This document shows positions 41,912-50,674 of a stretch of 64,000 bases of DNA, one piece after another. Below the pieces are notes generated by a model. That model ran no database searches, was not told the DNA's origin, and saw nothing but the letters and a program-made list of their open reading frames with translations. Each line of letters begins with the position of its first letter. The stretch's first letter is position 1. The stretch lies in the NCBI GenBank assembly GCA_016218915.1, contig JACRCQ010000079.1:1-64000 (forward strand), written 5' to 3'. The translations under genes were made by a program, and so were the position numbers. The stretch is from Deltaproteobacteria bacterium. GTDB taxonomy: Bacteria > Myxococcota_A > Polyangia > Polyangiales > Polyangiaceae.

Positions 41912-42547
41912 ATGATTCGCTTCAACGGCTGGCCTGCACACGCGCGCCCGAACGCACCCGAAAGCTTCGGATTGCCTCGCTCTTTCACACCCGTGGCTCC
42001 TTTGCGGAAATTCGAGCCCGTTGCGTCGCCACGCCTCACGCAGCAGCCAGCGAACGACCCCGCAACCCTTTCCTCGCCCGAGCCATCGGAGGTACGTCCG
42101 GTCGAAGTCCCGCCCGCCGCGCAAGCGGACAAGGTGGCGCTTCGCAATGCGCTCGACGAGCTCGAAGCAGCCCGGGCGCGGGTCGAGCGCGACGCCCAGC
42201 GCGTCAAGGATGAGACGCGCGCGAGCCTGATTCGCGAGCTCCTTCCGGTCCTGGACAATCTCGACCGCACCCTGCGCGCCGCGTCGGATGCGGAATCCGG
42301 GCTGGTTGAAGGGGTGCGGATGATCCGATCGCAGCTCGAGGAGGTCCTTGTCAGCTACGGGGTCGAGCGCATCCGAGCGCTGGGTGAACGTTTCGATCCC
42401 TCGCTGCACGAGGCCATCGCCACCACGCCGGCCCCGCCGAGCCAGGCGGGCCACGTGACCACGGAAGTCGAAGCGGGCTATCGATTCGCAGGCAAGGTGC
42501 TTCGCGCCGCAAAGGTTGTCGTGGGTGCGCTAGACTCGCGCGGATGA
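41912..42547 (+). CDS. GrpE-like nucleotide-exchange factor, orphan
   Basis: A 211-residue protein. The C-terminal two thirds match GrpE: a long coiled coil (about 75-110: NALDELEAARARVERDAQRV), then IRELLPVLDNLDRTLRAA, the four-helix and beta-wing region LVSYGVERIRALGERFDPSL and HEAIATTPAPPSQAGHV, ending GYRFAGKVLRAAKVVV. GrpE makes DnaK release ADP. The first 70 residues are Pro-rich and unlike standard GrpE. No dnaK or dnaJ lies in the window, so this is probably a second, specialised copy rather than the housekeeping grpE. Its TGA overlaps the ATG of the next gene (ATGA), so they are translationally coupled. Start ATG 41912 lacks a strong ribosome site; an earlier in-frame start inside the aminotransferase gene cannot be excluded. 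Confidence 0.82.
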   Translation: MIRFNGWPAHARPNAPESFGLPRSFTPVAPLRKFEPVASPRLTQQPANDPATLSSPEPSEVRPVEVPPAAQADKVALRNALDELEAARARVERDAQRVKDETRASLIRELLPVLDNLDRTLRAASDAESGLVEGVRMIRSQLEEVLVSYGVERIRALGERFDPSLHEAIATTPAPPSQAGHVTTEVEAGYRFAGKVLRAAKVVVGALDSRG

Positions 42548-43443
42548 AAGTAGCCTTTCTGGGGCTGGGCACCATGGGTGCGCCGATGGCGCTCAACGTG
42601 CTTCGAAGCGGGCATCCCCTCACCGTGTGGAACCGCACGGCCAGCAAGGCACAGGAGCTGGAGCGTGCTGGTGCGAAGGCAGCTACCTCGCCCCAGGAGG
42701 CCGCGCGCAGTGCAGAGGTCGTGATCACGATGCTCGCTGACGTGGCCGCCGTGCAGGACGTCATCGCAGGACCGCACGGCGTCGTCCGCTGCCTATCCCC
42801 AGGTACCGTGGTCGTGGACATGTCCACCGTGGATCCTGACACCGCGAGACGCATGAGCCACGTTGTCGGCGAAGCTGGCGCGGCGTTCGTGGATGCGCCC
42901 GTGTCGGGCACGCGAAAGCCTGCCGTGGACGGCACTCTGGTGATCATGGCAGGCGGTCCGATCGAGGCAATCGAACGAGTGCGGCCCGTGCTCGAGGCCA
43001 TGGGTCGGGTCCGGGTCGTGGGCGGCGTGGGCCAGGGAATGGCGATGAAGCTGGTGCTCAATTGCGTGGGGGCCCACATGCTCGCCGGGTTCACTTCCGC
43101 GCTCGTGATGGGCCGCATGCTCGGGCTGCGTCCACGCGACATGCTGGAGACCATCCAGGCAGGCGCGTTCTGCTCTCCCATGTACGGCGCCAAAGGAGAG
43201 CGCATCCTGCGCGGCAGCTTCGAGCCGGACTTCACGATAGAGCTGCTCCGCAAGGATCAGAAGCTCGTTGCCCAGACCGCAGGGAGCGTGGGAGCGAGCA
43301 TGCCGACGCATGACAGTCTGGTGCGCGTGCTGGACGAGGCCATCGAGGCTGGATTCGGCTCCCTGGATCTGTGCGGTCTGATCCGATGGTTCGAGTCACG
43401 CGCCGGCTGCGAGGTGCGCGACGAATCGGCCCCCAACCCATAG
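42544..43443 (+). CDS. NAD(P)-dependent beta-hydroxyacid dehydrogenase (3-hydroxyisobutyrate dehydrogenase / glyoxylate reductase type)
   Basis: A 299-residue enzyme with a Rossmann N-terminus (VAFLGLGTMGAPMALNVLRSG; the NRTASKA segment after the second strand, with Arg in place of an acidic residue, suggests NADP). The substrate loop is FVDAPVSGTRKPAVDGTL, and the catalytic Lys is in GQGMAMKLVLN (about 169). Length and motifs are normal for the family that oxidises 3-hydroxyacids or reduces glyoxylate/succinic semialdehyde; the exact substrate cannot be told. The start overlaps the GrpE-like gene by four bases. Confidence 0.9.
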   Translation: MKVAFLGLGTMGAPMALNVLRSGHPLTVWNRTASKAQELERAGAKAATSPQEAARSAEVVITMLADVAAVQDVIAGPHGVVRCLSPGTVVVDMSTVDPDTARRMSHVVGEAGAAFVDAPVSGTRKPAVDGTLVIMAGGPIEAIERVRPVLEAMGRVRVVGGVGQGMAMKLVLNCVGAHMLAGFTSALVMGRMLGLRPRDMLETIQAGAFCSPMYGAKGERILRGSFEPDFTIELLRKDQKLVAQTAGSVGASMPTHDSLVRVLDEAIEAGFGSLDLCGLIRWFESRAGCEVRDESAPNP

Positions 43444-43455
43444 GTCGCCGCTGCG

Positions 43456-44592
43456 CTACTTCGCTGTCCTCTTCACAGTACCGTCGTTCTGGTTCGTCCA
43501 GATCACGCTGCTGGTGTTGAGCGCGAGCCCGAACGGGTACGCCTGCCCGGTTGCGAGCGTCAGCACGGCGCCGCCAGACTGCCCAATCCTCCTCACCGTG
43601 CCGTCGTCCGAGTTGGTCCAGTACACACCCGTCAGGTCCACTGCGACCACCGTGGGACCCGGCTGTCCTGTCACCAGCGCGACCCGATCGGCGCCGTCGA
43701 GGCCGGCCTTCATGACCTCCCCCTGTCCTGTGCCGCTTCCGGTGTTGGTCCAGTACAGCGCAAACCCATCGCTCGCGATGCCATAGGGGTCCTTCTGGCC
43801 CGACGCGATCACCGTCTTCGAACCACCGTCCAAGCCGGTCTTCATGACCGTGCCGTCCTGGTTGGTCCAGTACACGCTCGTGGAATCGACGACGAGCGTG
43901 CCAGGGCCGGTGAGACCTGATTCGAGCACAATCACGTTGCCGCCATCCAGACCGGACTTCATCAGCTTCCCTTGCCCAGCGGTCCCGGCTGCATAGACCG
44001 TCCAGTAGACGCTCGTCGCGTCGACCTTGATCCCCCAAGGCCACTGCTGTCCCGTCACGATCGTGTCGACCGACCCTCCGTTTCGGCTCGTCTTGGCGAT
44101 GGTTCCATTGGCCGTGTTGGTCCAGTACACGCTCGTCGCGTCCACCGCGACGTCCCAGGGCGACGGCTGACCCGAGGCAAGCGTCGTCGGAGTCAGGCTC
44201 TCGAACGTGCTCTTGAGCACAGAGCCCGAATCGATGTCCGCCCAGAACGCGCTTGTGTCATCTGCCACGATGAACGTGGGCACCGTAGGTGACTTTGCCA
44301 CGTTCACGGCAGGACACAGCCCGTCGTGGCAGGGGCCGTTGCTGCAGACGTGTCCGCAGGCGCCGCAGTTCATCGAGTCCGTGTTGAGATCCGAGCTGGC
44401 GCATGGAATGCCCGAGCCTCCGGCCCCAGCGCCCCCGTCCTCGAGCGCGCCATCCGAAAGCCCGTCCAGCGGCGTCAGCAGCGTGCAGTCGAGCACGAGC
44501 AAGCCGAGCAGGGCGACCGCCGCCACGCGCGCGGTCCACGCCAGCGAGGTGTGGCGCCCGGCAAGGTGACGAAGGTGAGTTGGCTGCGACAT
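43456..44592 (-). CDS. Beta-propeller lipoprotein with YWTN-type repeats
   Basis: A 378-residue predicted lipoprotein (VAALGLLVLDC-like signal ending in Cys about 36). A short Cys-rich segment (CASSDLNTDSMNCGACGHVC) follows, of a type common in myxobacterial surface proteins. Residues about 95-378 contain six to seven blades of the form SVYWTN-x-GTVMKTGLDGG-TVLASGQ-PYGIAVD, like LDL-receptor YWTD propellers. Such propellers bind proteins or glycans; nothing catalytic is visible. It converges with the dehydrogenase across 12 bases. Confidence 0.85.
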   Translation of the reverse strand: MSQPTHLRHLAGRHTSLAWTARVAAVALLGLLVLDCTLLTPLDGLSDGALEDGGAGAGGSGIPCASSDLNTDSMNCGACGHVCSNGPCHDGLCPAVNVAKSPTVPTFIVADDTSAFWADIDSGSVLKSTFESLTPTTLASGQPSPWDVAVDATSVYWTNTANGTIAKTSRNGGSVDTIVTGQQWPWGIKVDATSVYWTVYAAGTAGQGKLMKSGLDGGNVIVLESGLTGPGTLVVDSTSVYWTNQDGTVMKTGLDGGSKTVIASGQKDPYGIASDGFALYWTNTGSGTGQGEVMKAGLDGADRVALVTGQPGPTVVAVDLTGVYWTNSDDGTVRRIGQSGGAVLTLATGQAYPFGLALNTSSVIWTNQNDGTVKRTAK

Positions 44593-44702
44593 TCCGGATC
44601 CGAGCGCGCGGCCCGCAGCAGCGCGAGGATCTCCAAATTACATGCCCTCGGATGTGCGCGTCGAGCGAATCTGCGAGGCTGGTCGTCGGTAGGCCGGATC
44701 GC

Positions 44703-45725
44703 TCACCGGAAGACCACGCCGAAGAGCAGCATCGTGACATAAGCCACGGCCGCGCTGGCGGGCAGCGTGAGCACCCAGGCGGTCAGGATGTTGCCTGCGA
44801 CGCCCCAGCGCACGGCGGACATGCGCTTGGAGGCGCCGACGCCCATGATGCTCGCGTTGATGCAATGGGTGGTCGAGACGGGCACGCCAAAATGGCTGGC
44901 AACGAGGATCGTGGTCGCACCTGCGGTCTCGGCGGCGAATCCCTGCAGGGGGCTGATCCGGATCACCTTGGTCCCCATGGTCTTGATGATGCGCTTGCCG
45001 CCGCCCATCGTGCCCACGGCGATCGCCGTTGCGCAGATGATGATGACCCAGGTCGGGACGTGCTCGCCCTTGGGCATCATGGATTCGGGCAGGACTCCAG
45101 CGTGGCTCGCTGCAAAGGACAGGAGCGCCAGCGTGATGATGCCCATGGACTTCTGGGCATCGTTCGACCCATGCGAGAAGGCCATGGCGCAGGCGCTGAC
45201 GAGCTGCAGTCGACGCGAGACCTTCACGACGGTTCCAGGGGTAGCGCGACTCGAGATCCAGGCGAGACCGATCATGAGCACGAAGGCCACGAGGAATCCG
45301 AGGGCCGGAGACACCACCAGCGGCACGAGGACTTTCTGGCCGAGGGCGCCCCAATGAAAGGCGTGAAGTCCCGCGTGTGCCACGACCGCGCCCGCGAGCC
45401 CTCCGATCAGCGCGTGCGAGGAGCTCGATGGGATGCCGAAGTACCAGGTGGCGATGTTCCAGACGCAGGCGCCTACCAGGGCAGCGAGCACGACCGGCTG
45501 GGTGATGATCAGCGGGTCAGCGAAGCCCGAGGCGATGGTCTTGGCGACCGCGGTCCCGGTCGCAGCTCCCACGAAGTTCAGCACGCCTGCGATGATCACG
45601 GCGGTGCGCATCGGCAGCACGCCCGTGGACACCACGGTCGCGATCGCGTTCGCAGCATCGTGGAAGCCGTTGATGAAGTCGAACAGCACCGCAGCGATCA
45701 CGACTGCAATGAAGACGCTAACCAT
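44703..45725 (-). CDS. pit: Inorganic phosphate transporter, PiT family
   Basis: A 340-residue inner-membrane protein with about ten TM helices. The two PiT signature repeats are clear: GFHDAANAIATVVSTGVL at the N-terminus and HGSNDAQKSMGIITLAL in the middle, each carrying the Asp/Asn residues that bind phosphate and cations. GIPSSSSHALIGG also belongs to the family core. It works as a low-affinity, cation-coupled phosphate (or metal-phosphate) carrier. It overlaps the upstream DUF47 gene by eight bases, the standard arrangement for PiT regulators. Confidence 0.95.
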   Translation of the reverse strand: MVSVFIAVVIAAVLFDFINGFHDAANAIATVVSTGVLPMRTAVIIAGVLNFVGAATGTAVAKTIASGFADPLIITQPVVLAALVGACVWNIATWYFGIPSSSSHALIGGLAGAVVAHAGLHAFHWGALGQKVLVPLVVSPALGFLVAFVLMIGLAWISSRATPGTVVKVSRRLQLVSACAMAFSHGSNDAQKSMGIITLALLSFAASHAGVLPESMMPKGEHVPTWVIIICATAIAVGTMGGGKRIIKTMGTKVIRISPLQGFAAETAGATTILVASHFGVPVSTTHCINASIMGVGASKRMSAVRWGVAGNILTAWVLTLPASAAVAYVTMLLFGVVFR

Positions 45726-46359
45726 TCTTGACGGCGATGTTGGTAAGAGTCCGTGCTACGGAGCTGCAGCGATCCATGGCGTTCTCGAGGTCCTCGAGGA
45801 CTTCCTTCTCCCGCAGCAGCACCTTGGCGTCGATCTTGGGGTCGCGAAACAGCGCGCTGATGGCGTCGCGGAACAGGATGTCCGCCTCGTGCTCCATGTC
45901 CTGCACGCGGCGCCCAGCCTCGACGATCTCGTTGTACTCGTGCCGACGAAGCCTGGGCACTGCCTCGGTCAGCACCTGGGTGCACTCCACCAGCTTGAGC
46001 ATGAGCGCGGTGATCGGCTTGGTCGGCTCGGTGACGCCGAACAGCACGAAGGAGCGGCCGGTGAGGTCGAGCAGGTCCGCAACGTCGTCGAGTCGACGCG
46101 ACAAGCGCTGCAGATCCTCGCGGTCGATCGGGGTCACGAACGTTCGCGCGAGCGCGTCTTCCATGCCGTGCAGAAGGTCGTCTCCCTCGTGCTCCAGCTT
46201 GGATACCTCGTCGCGCACCGACTCGAGCGACCCAGGCTCGTCGTTGAACTTCGCAAGCGCGCGGGCCGCGCGATGGGCCACTTGCGCCTGCTGCTCCAGG
46301 AATCCGTAGAAATGATCCTCGCGCGGCATGAGCCAGCGCACCACGTTCTGAAATCCCAT
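45718..46359 (-). CDS. DUF47 family PiT accessory protein (PhoU-like)
   Basis: A 213-residue, mostly helical cytoplasmic protein. The family pattern is visible: MGFQNVVRWLMPREDHFYGF at the start, then KLEHEGDDLLHGMEDALART-TPIDREDLQRLSRRLDDVADLLD and IVEAGRRVQDMEHEADILFR. DUF47 proteins (YkaA/Pit accessory) resemble PhoU and accompany PiT transporters, probably controlling their activity. The 8-base overlap with the pit gene implies coupled translation. Divergent from the DUF2461 gene across 84 bases. Confidence 0.93.
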   Translation of the reverse strand: MGFQNVVRWLMPREDHFYGFLEQQAQVAHRAARALAKFNDEPGSLESVRDEVSKLEHEGDDLLHGMEDALARTFVTPIDREDLQRLSRRLDDVADLLDLTGRSFVLFGVTEPTKPITALMLKLVECTQVLTEAVPRLRRHEYNEIVEAGRRVQDMEHEADILFRDAISALFRDPKIDAKVLLREKEVLEDLENAMDRCSSVARTLTNIAVKNG

Positions 46360-46443
46360 GGCGCGGAGTCAAGCAGACCCGGCCAGGAACGTAAAGTGTC
46401 TCGGTGAGCCGCGCATCCGGTCACGTTGTGTTAACATCCCGAC

Positions 46444-47118
46444 ATGACTTTCAGCGGATTCCCCAAGGACACCCTCCGATTCCTCGCCGGGTTGAAGAAG
46501 AACAACGATCGGTCGTGGTTCGAGGCCCACCGAGAGCAATACGAGGCAAGCTTCGTCGCGCCCGCCAAGGCGTTCGTGGAAGCCATCGCTCCGCGCCTGC
46601 ACAAGATCGATCCCGGCGTCCGCGCCGAGGCCCGCGTCAACGGCTCCATCATGCGCCTCAACCGGGACATCCGCTTCTCCAAGGACAAGACCCCGTACAA
46701 GAACCACATGGACCTGTGGTTCTGGTGCGGAGCCGCCAAGGGCTGGGACACGCCCGGCTTCTACTTCCGGCTGACCTCCGACGCATTGATGCTCGGCACG
46801 GGAATGCACGTGTTCACAGCGGCCGGGCTGAAGCTGTATCGCGCAGCCGTGCTGGATCCCAAGAAGGGCGCCGCTCTCGACAAGCTCGTGGAGAAGATGC
46901 GCAAGGCGGGCTACGAAGTGGGGAGCGAGTCGTTCAAGAAGACGCCGAAGGGCGTGCCGGCGGATCACCCGCGCGCCGCGCTCCTCAAGTACGGCGGCCT
47001 GCACGCGGGCTGGGAGGGCAAGCCCCCGCGCGAGCTTCATACCGCTGCATTCGTCGACTTCGTGGCAAAGCACTTCACAGCGGTCGCGCCCGTCCACGCC
47101 TGGCTCAAGGCCATGTGA
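46444..47118 (+). CDS. DUF2461 domain protein
   Basis: A 224-residue cytoplasmic protein matching the DUF2461/TIGR02453 family over its full length: FSGFPKDTLRFLAGLKKNND, WFEAHREQYE, RDIRFSKDKTPYKNHMDLWF, GFYFRLTSDALMLGTGMHVF and HPRAALLKYGGLHAGWEGKP. The biochemical role of the family is unknown. It stands alone; no clear ribosome site precedes ATG 46444, which lies close to an AT-rich stretch (GTTAACAT), so a short or absent leader is possible. Confidence 0.88.
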   Translation: MTFSGFPKDTLRFLAGLKKNNDRSWFEAHREQYEASFVAPAKAFVEAIAPRLHKIDPGVRAEARVNGSIMRLNRDIRFSKDKTPYKNHMDLWFWCGAAKGWDTPGFYFRLTSDALMLGTGMHVFTAAGLKLYRAAVLDPKKGAALDKLVEKMRKAGYEVGSESFKKTPKGVPADHPRAALLKYGGLHAGWEGKPPRELHTAAFVDFVAKHFTAVAPVHAWLKAM

Positions 47119-47143
47119 GCTGGCGACTGGCGATCGCCGCACC

Positions 47144-48322
47144 ATGACCTCTTCGATTCGCTTCGCGCTCGCTGCAGCCACAGCCGCACTCGCTGGCGCT
47201 TGCGCTGCGAACCGTCCGCCGCCCCTGGCATTCGCGAGCCTCCATCCCCGACGAGACGCACCCGCTTCGACGACGTCGTCCGAGCCACAGGCCTCGCACA
47301 CGACAGCCGTCCCCCCTCCAGAGCGCGCGCCGATCCTCGCCGCACCCCGCGACGTCGCGTGCGAGCTGCGAGCGGACGACCTCGATTCTGACACGGTCTT
47401 CCCTCTGTCATTCGAGGCCTCGAAGCGCCCGTTCGCGATCGTCGAGGCCGCTGAGCGGGCCGTCGTGCAGATTCCGATCGGCGACGCATCGCAAGGCGCG
47501 TGGGTACAGCTCGATCGCGAAGATGCGACCCTGTGGGGGCACGTGCATGCATCCCGCATGACCCTGCTTCCAGCCCGGAGCGGAATCGCTGCAGGCGTGA
47601 TCCTCCTTCAGCCTGACACCAAGATGACATTCCTGCGTGCAGCGCAGGGCAAGGTGACCGTGTCGATCGCGGTCGAATCCAAGGTGCATCTGAAAGGGCT
47701 GGCGGCCGAAGCCACGTTGGCTTGCTCGGAGCTGGCCGTCGCAGAGGTCGACTTCGAGCCGCTCGACGCCGTCGTCCCGCGCGCGGCTCCCAGGCCCGGG
47801 ATCGTTGGCGTCGCAAAGAGGAGCGGCGCACTTCAGCTCTTCGCGAGCCCCGGCGGGCCATCGATCGCATCGATCGACCTGGCCTCTGGGCCGGACGAGC
47901 TCACGACAGCGCAGGTGCTCGAGGAGCGTCAGGGCTGGGTGCGCGTGATCGCGGGAGGCGAGTCGACCCAGCTGGTGGGGTGGGTGCCTCGGGCCGCGCT
48001 GTTGCTCGGTGGCGGCGAGACTTGGGCGAGCCTGATCGGAACCGGAGGGGATCCGAACGCGCCGACCTCTGCGTGGGGCGAGCTCCAGAGCGCCCTGCAG
48101 GGCGGGTCGAGCGCAACGTGCTCCTGGAACGGCGCGCTGGTTGCGGAGCAGGATGGGCAGAAGCGCACCGTGGGACGCCTGGCAGCGGGACATCCGTTCA
48201 AGACGGGCGATCGCATCGGGGGGTATGTAGCAGTGCGGGAGCTCGATCAAGTCAAGACCGGGGAGGGAACGACGCTGATGGCTGCTGCGGCGCACACCTA
48301 CGGCTGCAGCGCGCAGCCATGA
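47144..48322 (+). CDS. Lipoprotein with possible SH3-like segment
   Basis: A 392-residue predicted lipoprotein (AAATAALAGAC). A Pro/Arg/Ser/Thr-rich spacer follows. The remainder is beta-rich; residues about 215-290 (GVAKRSGALQLFASPGGPSI, VLEERQGWVRVIAGG, LVGWVPRAALLLGG) look like a bacterial SH3-type domain of the kind that binds cell-wall or protein partners. The family is otherwise unknown. It ends directly against the convergent GltE-like gene with no bases between the stops. Confidence 0.75.
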   Translation: MTSSIRFALAAATAALAGACAANRPPPLAFASLHPRRDAPASTTSSEPQASHTTAVPPPERAPILAAPRDVACELRADDLDSDTVFPLSFEASKRPFAIVEAAERAVVQIPIGDASQGAWVQLDREDATLWGHVHASRMTLLPARSGIAAGVILLQPDTKMTFLRAAQGKVTVSIAVESKVHLKGLAAEATLACSELAVAEVDFEPLDAVVPRAAPRPGIVGVAKRSGALQLFASPGGPSIASIDLASGPDELTTAQVLEERQGWVRVIAGGESTQLVGWVPRAALLLGGGETWASLIGTGGDPNAPTSAWGELQSALQGGSSATCSWNGALVAEQDGQKRTVGRLAAGHPFKTGDRIGGYVAVRELDQVKTGEGTTLMAAAAHTYGCSAQP

Positions 48323-49549
48323 TCACCGCACCTTGCGCGACTCCTGGATGAATACCATCAGCTGCTTGATGTCGCGTTGAAGGTCATGGGCCTGACGGAC
48401 TTTCTCGGAATGCATCGGTGATTGTCCTGCCCGCGCGAGGAACGAGGACAGAAGCTCCAGAGCCTTGCTCAGGTGCCTGAGATCCGGGTCAGGACGCGCG
48501 GCGGCACGGTCGCGGTAGAGAATCGCCCGGTTGAACCAGGATTCAGGGCGGGCAGCATCGATTGCAGCACAGCGATCCAGGCAATGCTCGATGTTGGCTA
48601 CCTCCTGCTCGAGCTGCTCCGGCGTGGCTTTCATGCGCAATGCCACAGCAAGCCCCAGCCAGGCGTCGTAGGAGCTTGGACGGATCACGATCGCCCGGCG
48701 AAACGCCTCCTCCGCGCGCGCGGCCATGCGCAGCGTCAGGCTGACCGACCCGAGATTCAGGTGCGCGTCGACGAAGGTGTCGTCGAGCGAGCGGGCGCGC
48801 TCGAACGACGTGGCCGCTGCATCCAGCTCGCCCGTTTCCACGTCGATGCGTCCCAGCGTGTTGTAGACCGGTGCATAGGAAGGGTGGTGCTGCACGATGC
48901 GCAGGCAGATGGCGCGCGCCTGCTCGAGGTTCAACGTGCTCCCCATCGCATCGTGCGGAACACGGGACTGCGCCACGTAGTAGCTCGCAAGCTGGTGCAG
49001 CGCTGCCGCATGATTCGGGTCGAACAGGAGCGCCTGCTCCAGATGCTCCCGAGCCCGCGACGCGTCAGATGCCCCTGGCCCCTGAGCGCCCCGATTTCTA
49101 ACGAGCAGCAGTCGCCCGAGATCGGCGGACAGGTCCGGGTCAGGTCGCTGCGTGACAGCTTTCTGGAGCTCGGCAATGGCTCGATCCAAGGAAGCTGGCA
49201 TGGGAGACCGGTCGTATTCATAGAGCGCCAACTGCGCACGGGCGATCTGCAACGATGGCTCTGCGGTCACTGCAGCCTGCATCCGGGCTCGGGCCTGCTC
49301 GTGATCCCCGCAGCGCTGCAGGACGAGCCCGGCGTGCAGGTGTGCAGGCCCTGCCAGCTCTCCGGCCGCGAGCGTCCCGATCTCGTCCGAAAGTCGATGA
49401 CAAGCGTCGGCGTTCCAGTCCCCCGCGCGATCACGGCGTGCGATCTCCTCCACCGCGCTCTGGAATCTCGACTGCGGGCCAGGGCCCGAAGCGCACGCGA
49501 CCAGACTCCCCACGGAGAGCAACGCGACAGCTGCTGGCAGGAATCTCAC
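48323..49549 (-). CDS. TPR lipoprotein, possibly GltE/AglT-like
   Basis: A 408-residue predicted lipoprotein, signal ending LVAC. It starts at GTG 49549, which overlaps the TGA of the upstream gene (GTGA) and has GGAG in front. About eight TPR units follow (HLHAGLVLQRCGDHEQARAR, PVYNTLGRIDVETGELDAAA, DAHLNLGSVSLTLRMAARAE). The last part, WFNRAILYRDRAAAR...LLSSFLARAGQSP...VRQAHDLQRDIKQL, resembles the C-terminal region I associate with the myxobacterial gliding-motility lipoprotein GltE/AglT. With the GltD-like upstream partner this suggests a Glt-related pair, but TPR proteins are easily confused, so the assignment is tentative. Confidence 0.8.
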   Translation of the reverse strand: MRFLPAAVALLSVGSLVACASGPGPQSRFQSAVEEIARRDRAGDWNADACHRLSDEIGTLAAGELAGPAHLHAGLVLQRCGDHEQARARMQAAVTAEPSLQIARAQLALYEYDRSPMPASLDRAIAELQKAVTQRPDPDLSADLGRLLLVRNRGAQGPGASDASRAREHLEQALLFDPNHAAALHQLASYYVAQSRVPHDAMGSTLNLEQARAICLRIVQHHPSYAPVYNTLGRIDVETGELDAAATSFERARSLDDTFVDAHLNLGSVSLTLRMAARAEEAFRRAIVIRPSSYDAWLGLAVALRMKATPEQLEQEVANIEHCLDRCAAIDAARPESWFNRAILYRDRAAARPDPDLRHLSKALELLSSFLARAGQSPMHSEKVRQAHDLQRDIKQLMVFIQESRKVR

Positions 49550-50613
49550 GGAGCACTCCGCGGCGCCACGCGGCGGTCGTCGAGCCAGGAGCCGTTGTTG
49601 GTGGGCGGAGGGACGTACTCCACGAGCGCCCGGAACTCCTGCCTGTGGTTCCTTGCGAGCCAGGCCTCGCAGCGAGCCGAGGTGGCGTCGAAGAAACGAC
49701 GGCTCGATGAGATTCCCAGACACAACACGTAGGCGCCCTTGGCCCGGACCCGGAACGGCTCGTAGACCGGATCGAGCGGCGTGTGCCGATACGCCGAGCC
49801 CACGTGCCCTGCGGGTGGGTCCTGCGGGATCGGCAGGCTGCGAAGCTGCGTCACATACGCGGCCCACATCTCCCCGATCGCTTCCGCAGCAGCCACGGAC
49901 CAGCGCACCGGAGGAGCTGGCGGAATGTCGAATACGCTGCGGTAGAGTCTCTCGACCGCGGTGAGCGAAGCTTCACGCGCCTTCATCCATGGCGGAAGCT
50001 GGACCGCGACCCATTGCCGGTAGGCTGCAGTCTGCTTGCTCCGTGCTGCCGGATCCGGTGCGTCGACAGGCGGTGGATCGAGCCGTCCCGTCGCGTCGTC
50101 TGCCTCCCTTTGCGCATGCTTCGCCAGGTGGAACACCGCTCTTCCCACAGCGTCGACCGCGGAGGCGATCGCGGTGCGCGACTCCGCATCGGCTCCCTTG
50201 GAGCGCAGCCAGCCGAGTGCCGCGGGATCGGACCAGAGCTGGATCGCTGCGTCGAATCGAGCCCGGGCATCCTGCGCGCGGCCGAGCCGGGCCGCTGCCT
50301 CACCACAGAGCACGCGCGCGCGAATCCGCAGATCGAGCGTGCCCTCAGCATCGATCCTCCCCATGGAGGACCGGAGCAGGTCGTGGACCTGTGCGACGTC
50401 ACCGGTCGTCAGTGCGCCCTCGGACCACAGCACGACAGCGCGGACCCAATCCGAGTGGAACGCGGGATGCCTGCAGGATGGAAGGGTGGACGTAGCAGAA
50501 GGCAGGCAGAGCCGAGGCGAATCCACGGCGATCGGCGCTTGCCCGCGGGCGTGCGACGCAACGAAGAGCCAGGCAGCTGCGAGCAGGGCGGCCCGGGAGG
50601 CGGAGCGAGGCAT
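49546..50613 (-). CDS. Exported protein resembling the C-terminal region of GltD (AgnA/AgmU)
   Basis: A 355-residue protein with a signal peptide (AALLAAAWLFVASHARG). Residues about 45-120 are helical and TPR-like (RIRARVLCGEAAARLGRAQD). The second half has WMKAREASLTAVERLYRSVF, APPVRWSVAAAEAIGEMWAA, then LPIPQ and FFDATSARCEAWLARNHRQE. This order (WM-KK...A-E-Y-V; PAPP-RW-AA...MW; PIP; FD-S-CE-WL-N) matches what I recall of the C-terminal part of the gliding-motility TPR protein GltD, which is normally much longer. It is directly upstream of, and overlaps by four bases, a GltE/AglT-like lipoprotein, as gltD-gltE do. It may be a short paralogue with a different task. Confidence 0.72.
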   Translation of the reverse strand: MPRSASRAALLAAAWLFVASHARGQAPIAVDSPRLCLPSATSTLPSCRHPAFHSDWVRAVVLWSEGALTTGDVAQVHDLLRSSMGRIDAEGTLDLRIRARVLCGEAAARLGRAQDARARFDAAIQLWSDPAALGWLRSKGADAESRTAIASAVDAVGRAVFHLAKHAQREADDATGRLDPPPVDAPDPAARSKQTAAYRQWVAVQLPPWMKAREASLTAVERLYRSVFDIPPAPPVRWSVAAAEAIGEMWAAYVTQLRSLPIPQDPPAGHVGSAYRHTPLDPVYEPFRVRAKGAYVLCLGISSSRRFFDATSARCEAWLARNHRQEFRALVEYVPPPTNNGSWLDDRRVAPRSAP

Positions 50614-50674
50614 GCGGGAATGCTAGTCGTTGGGCGTGGTGCGCCACAAGCAGGCATGCGAGAATGCCGGCTTC

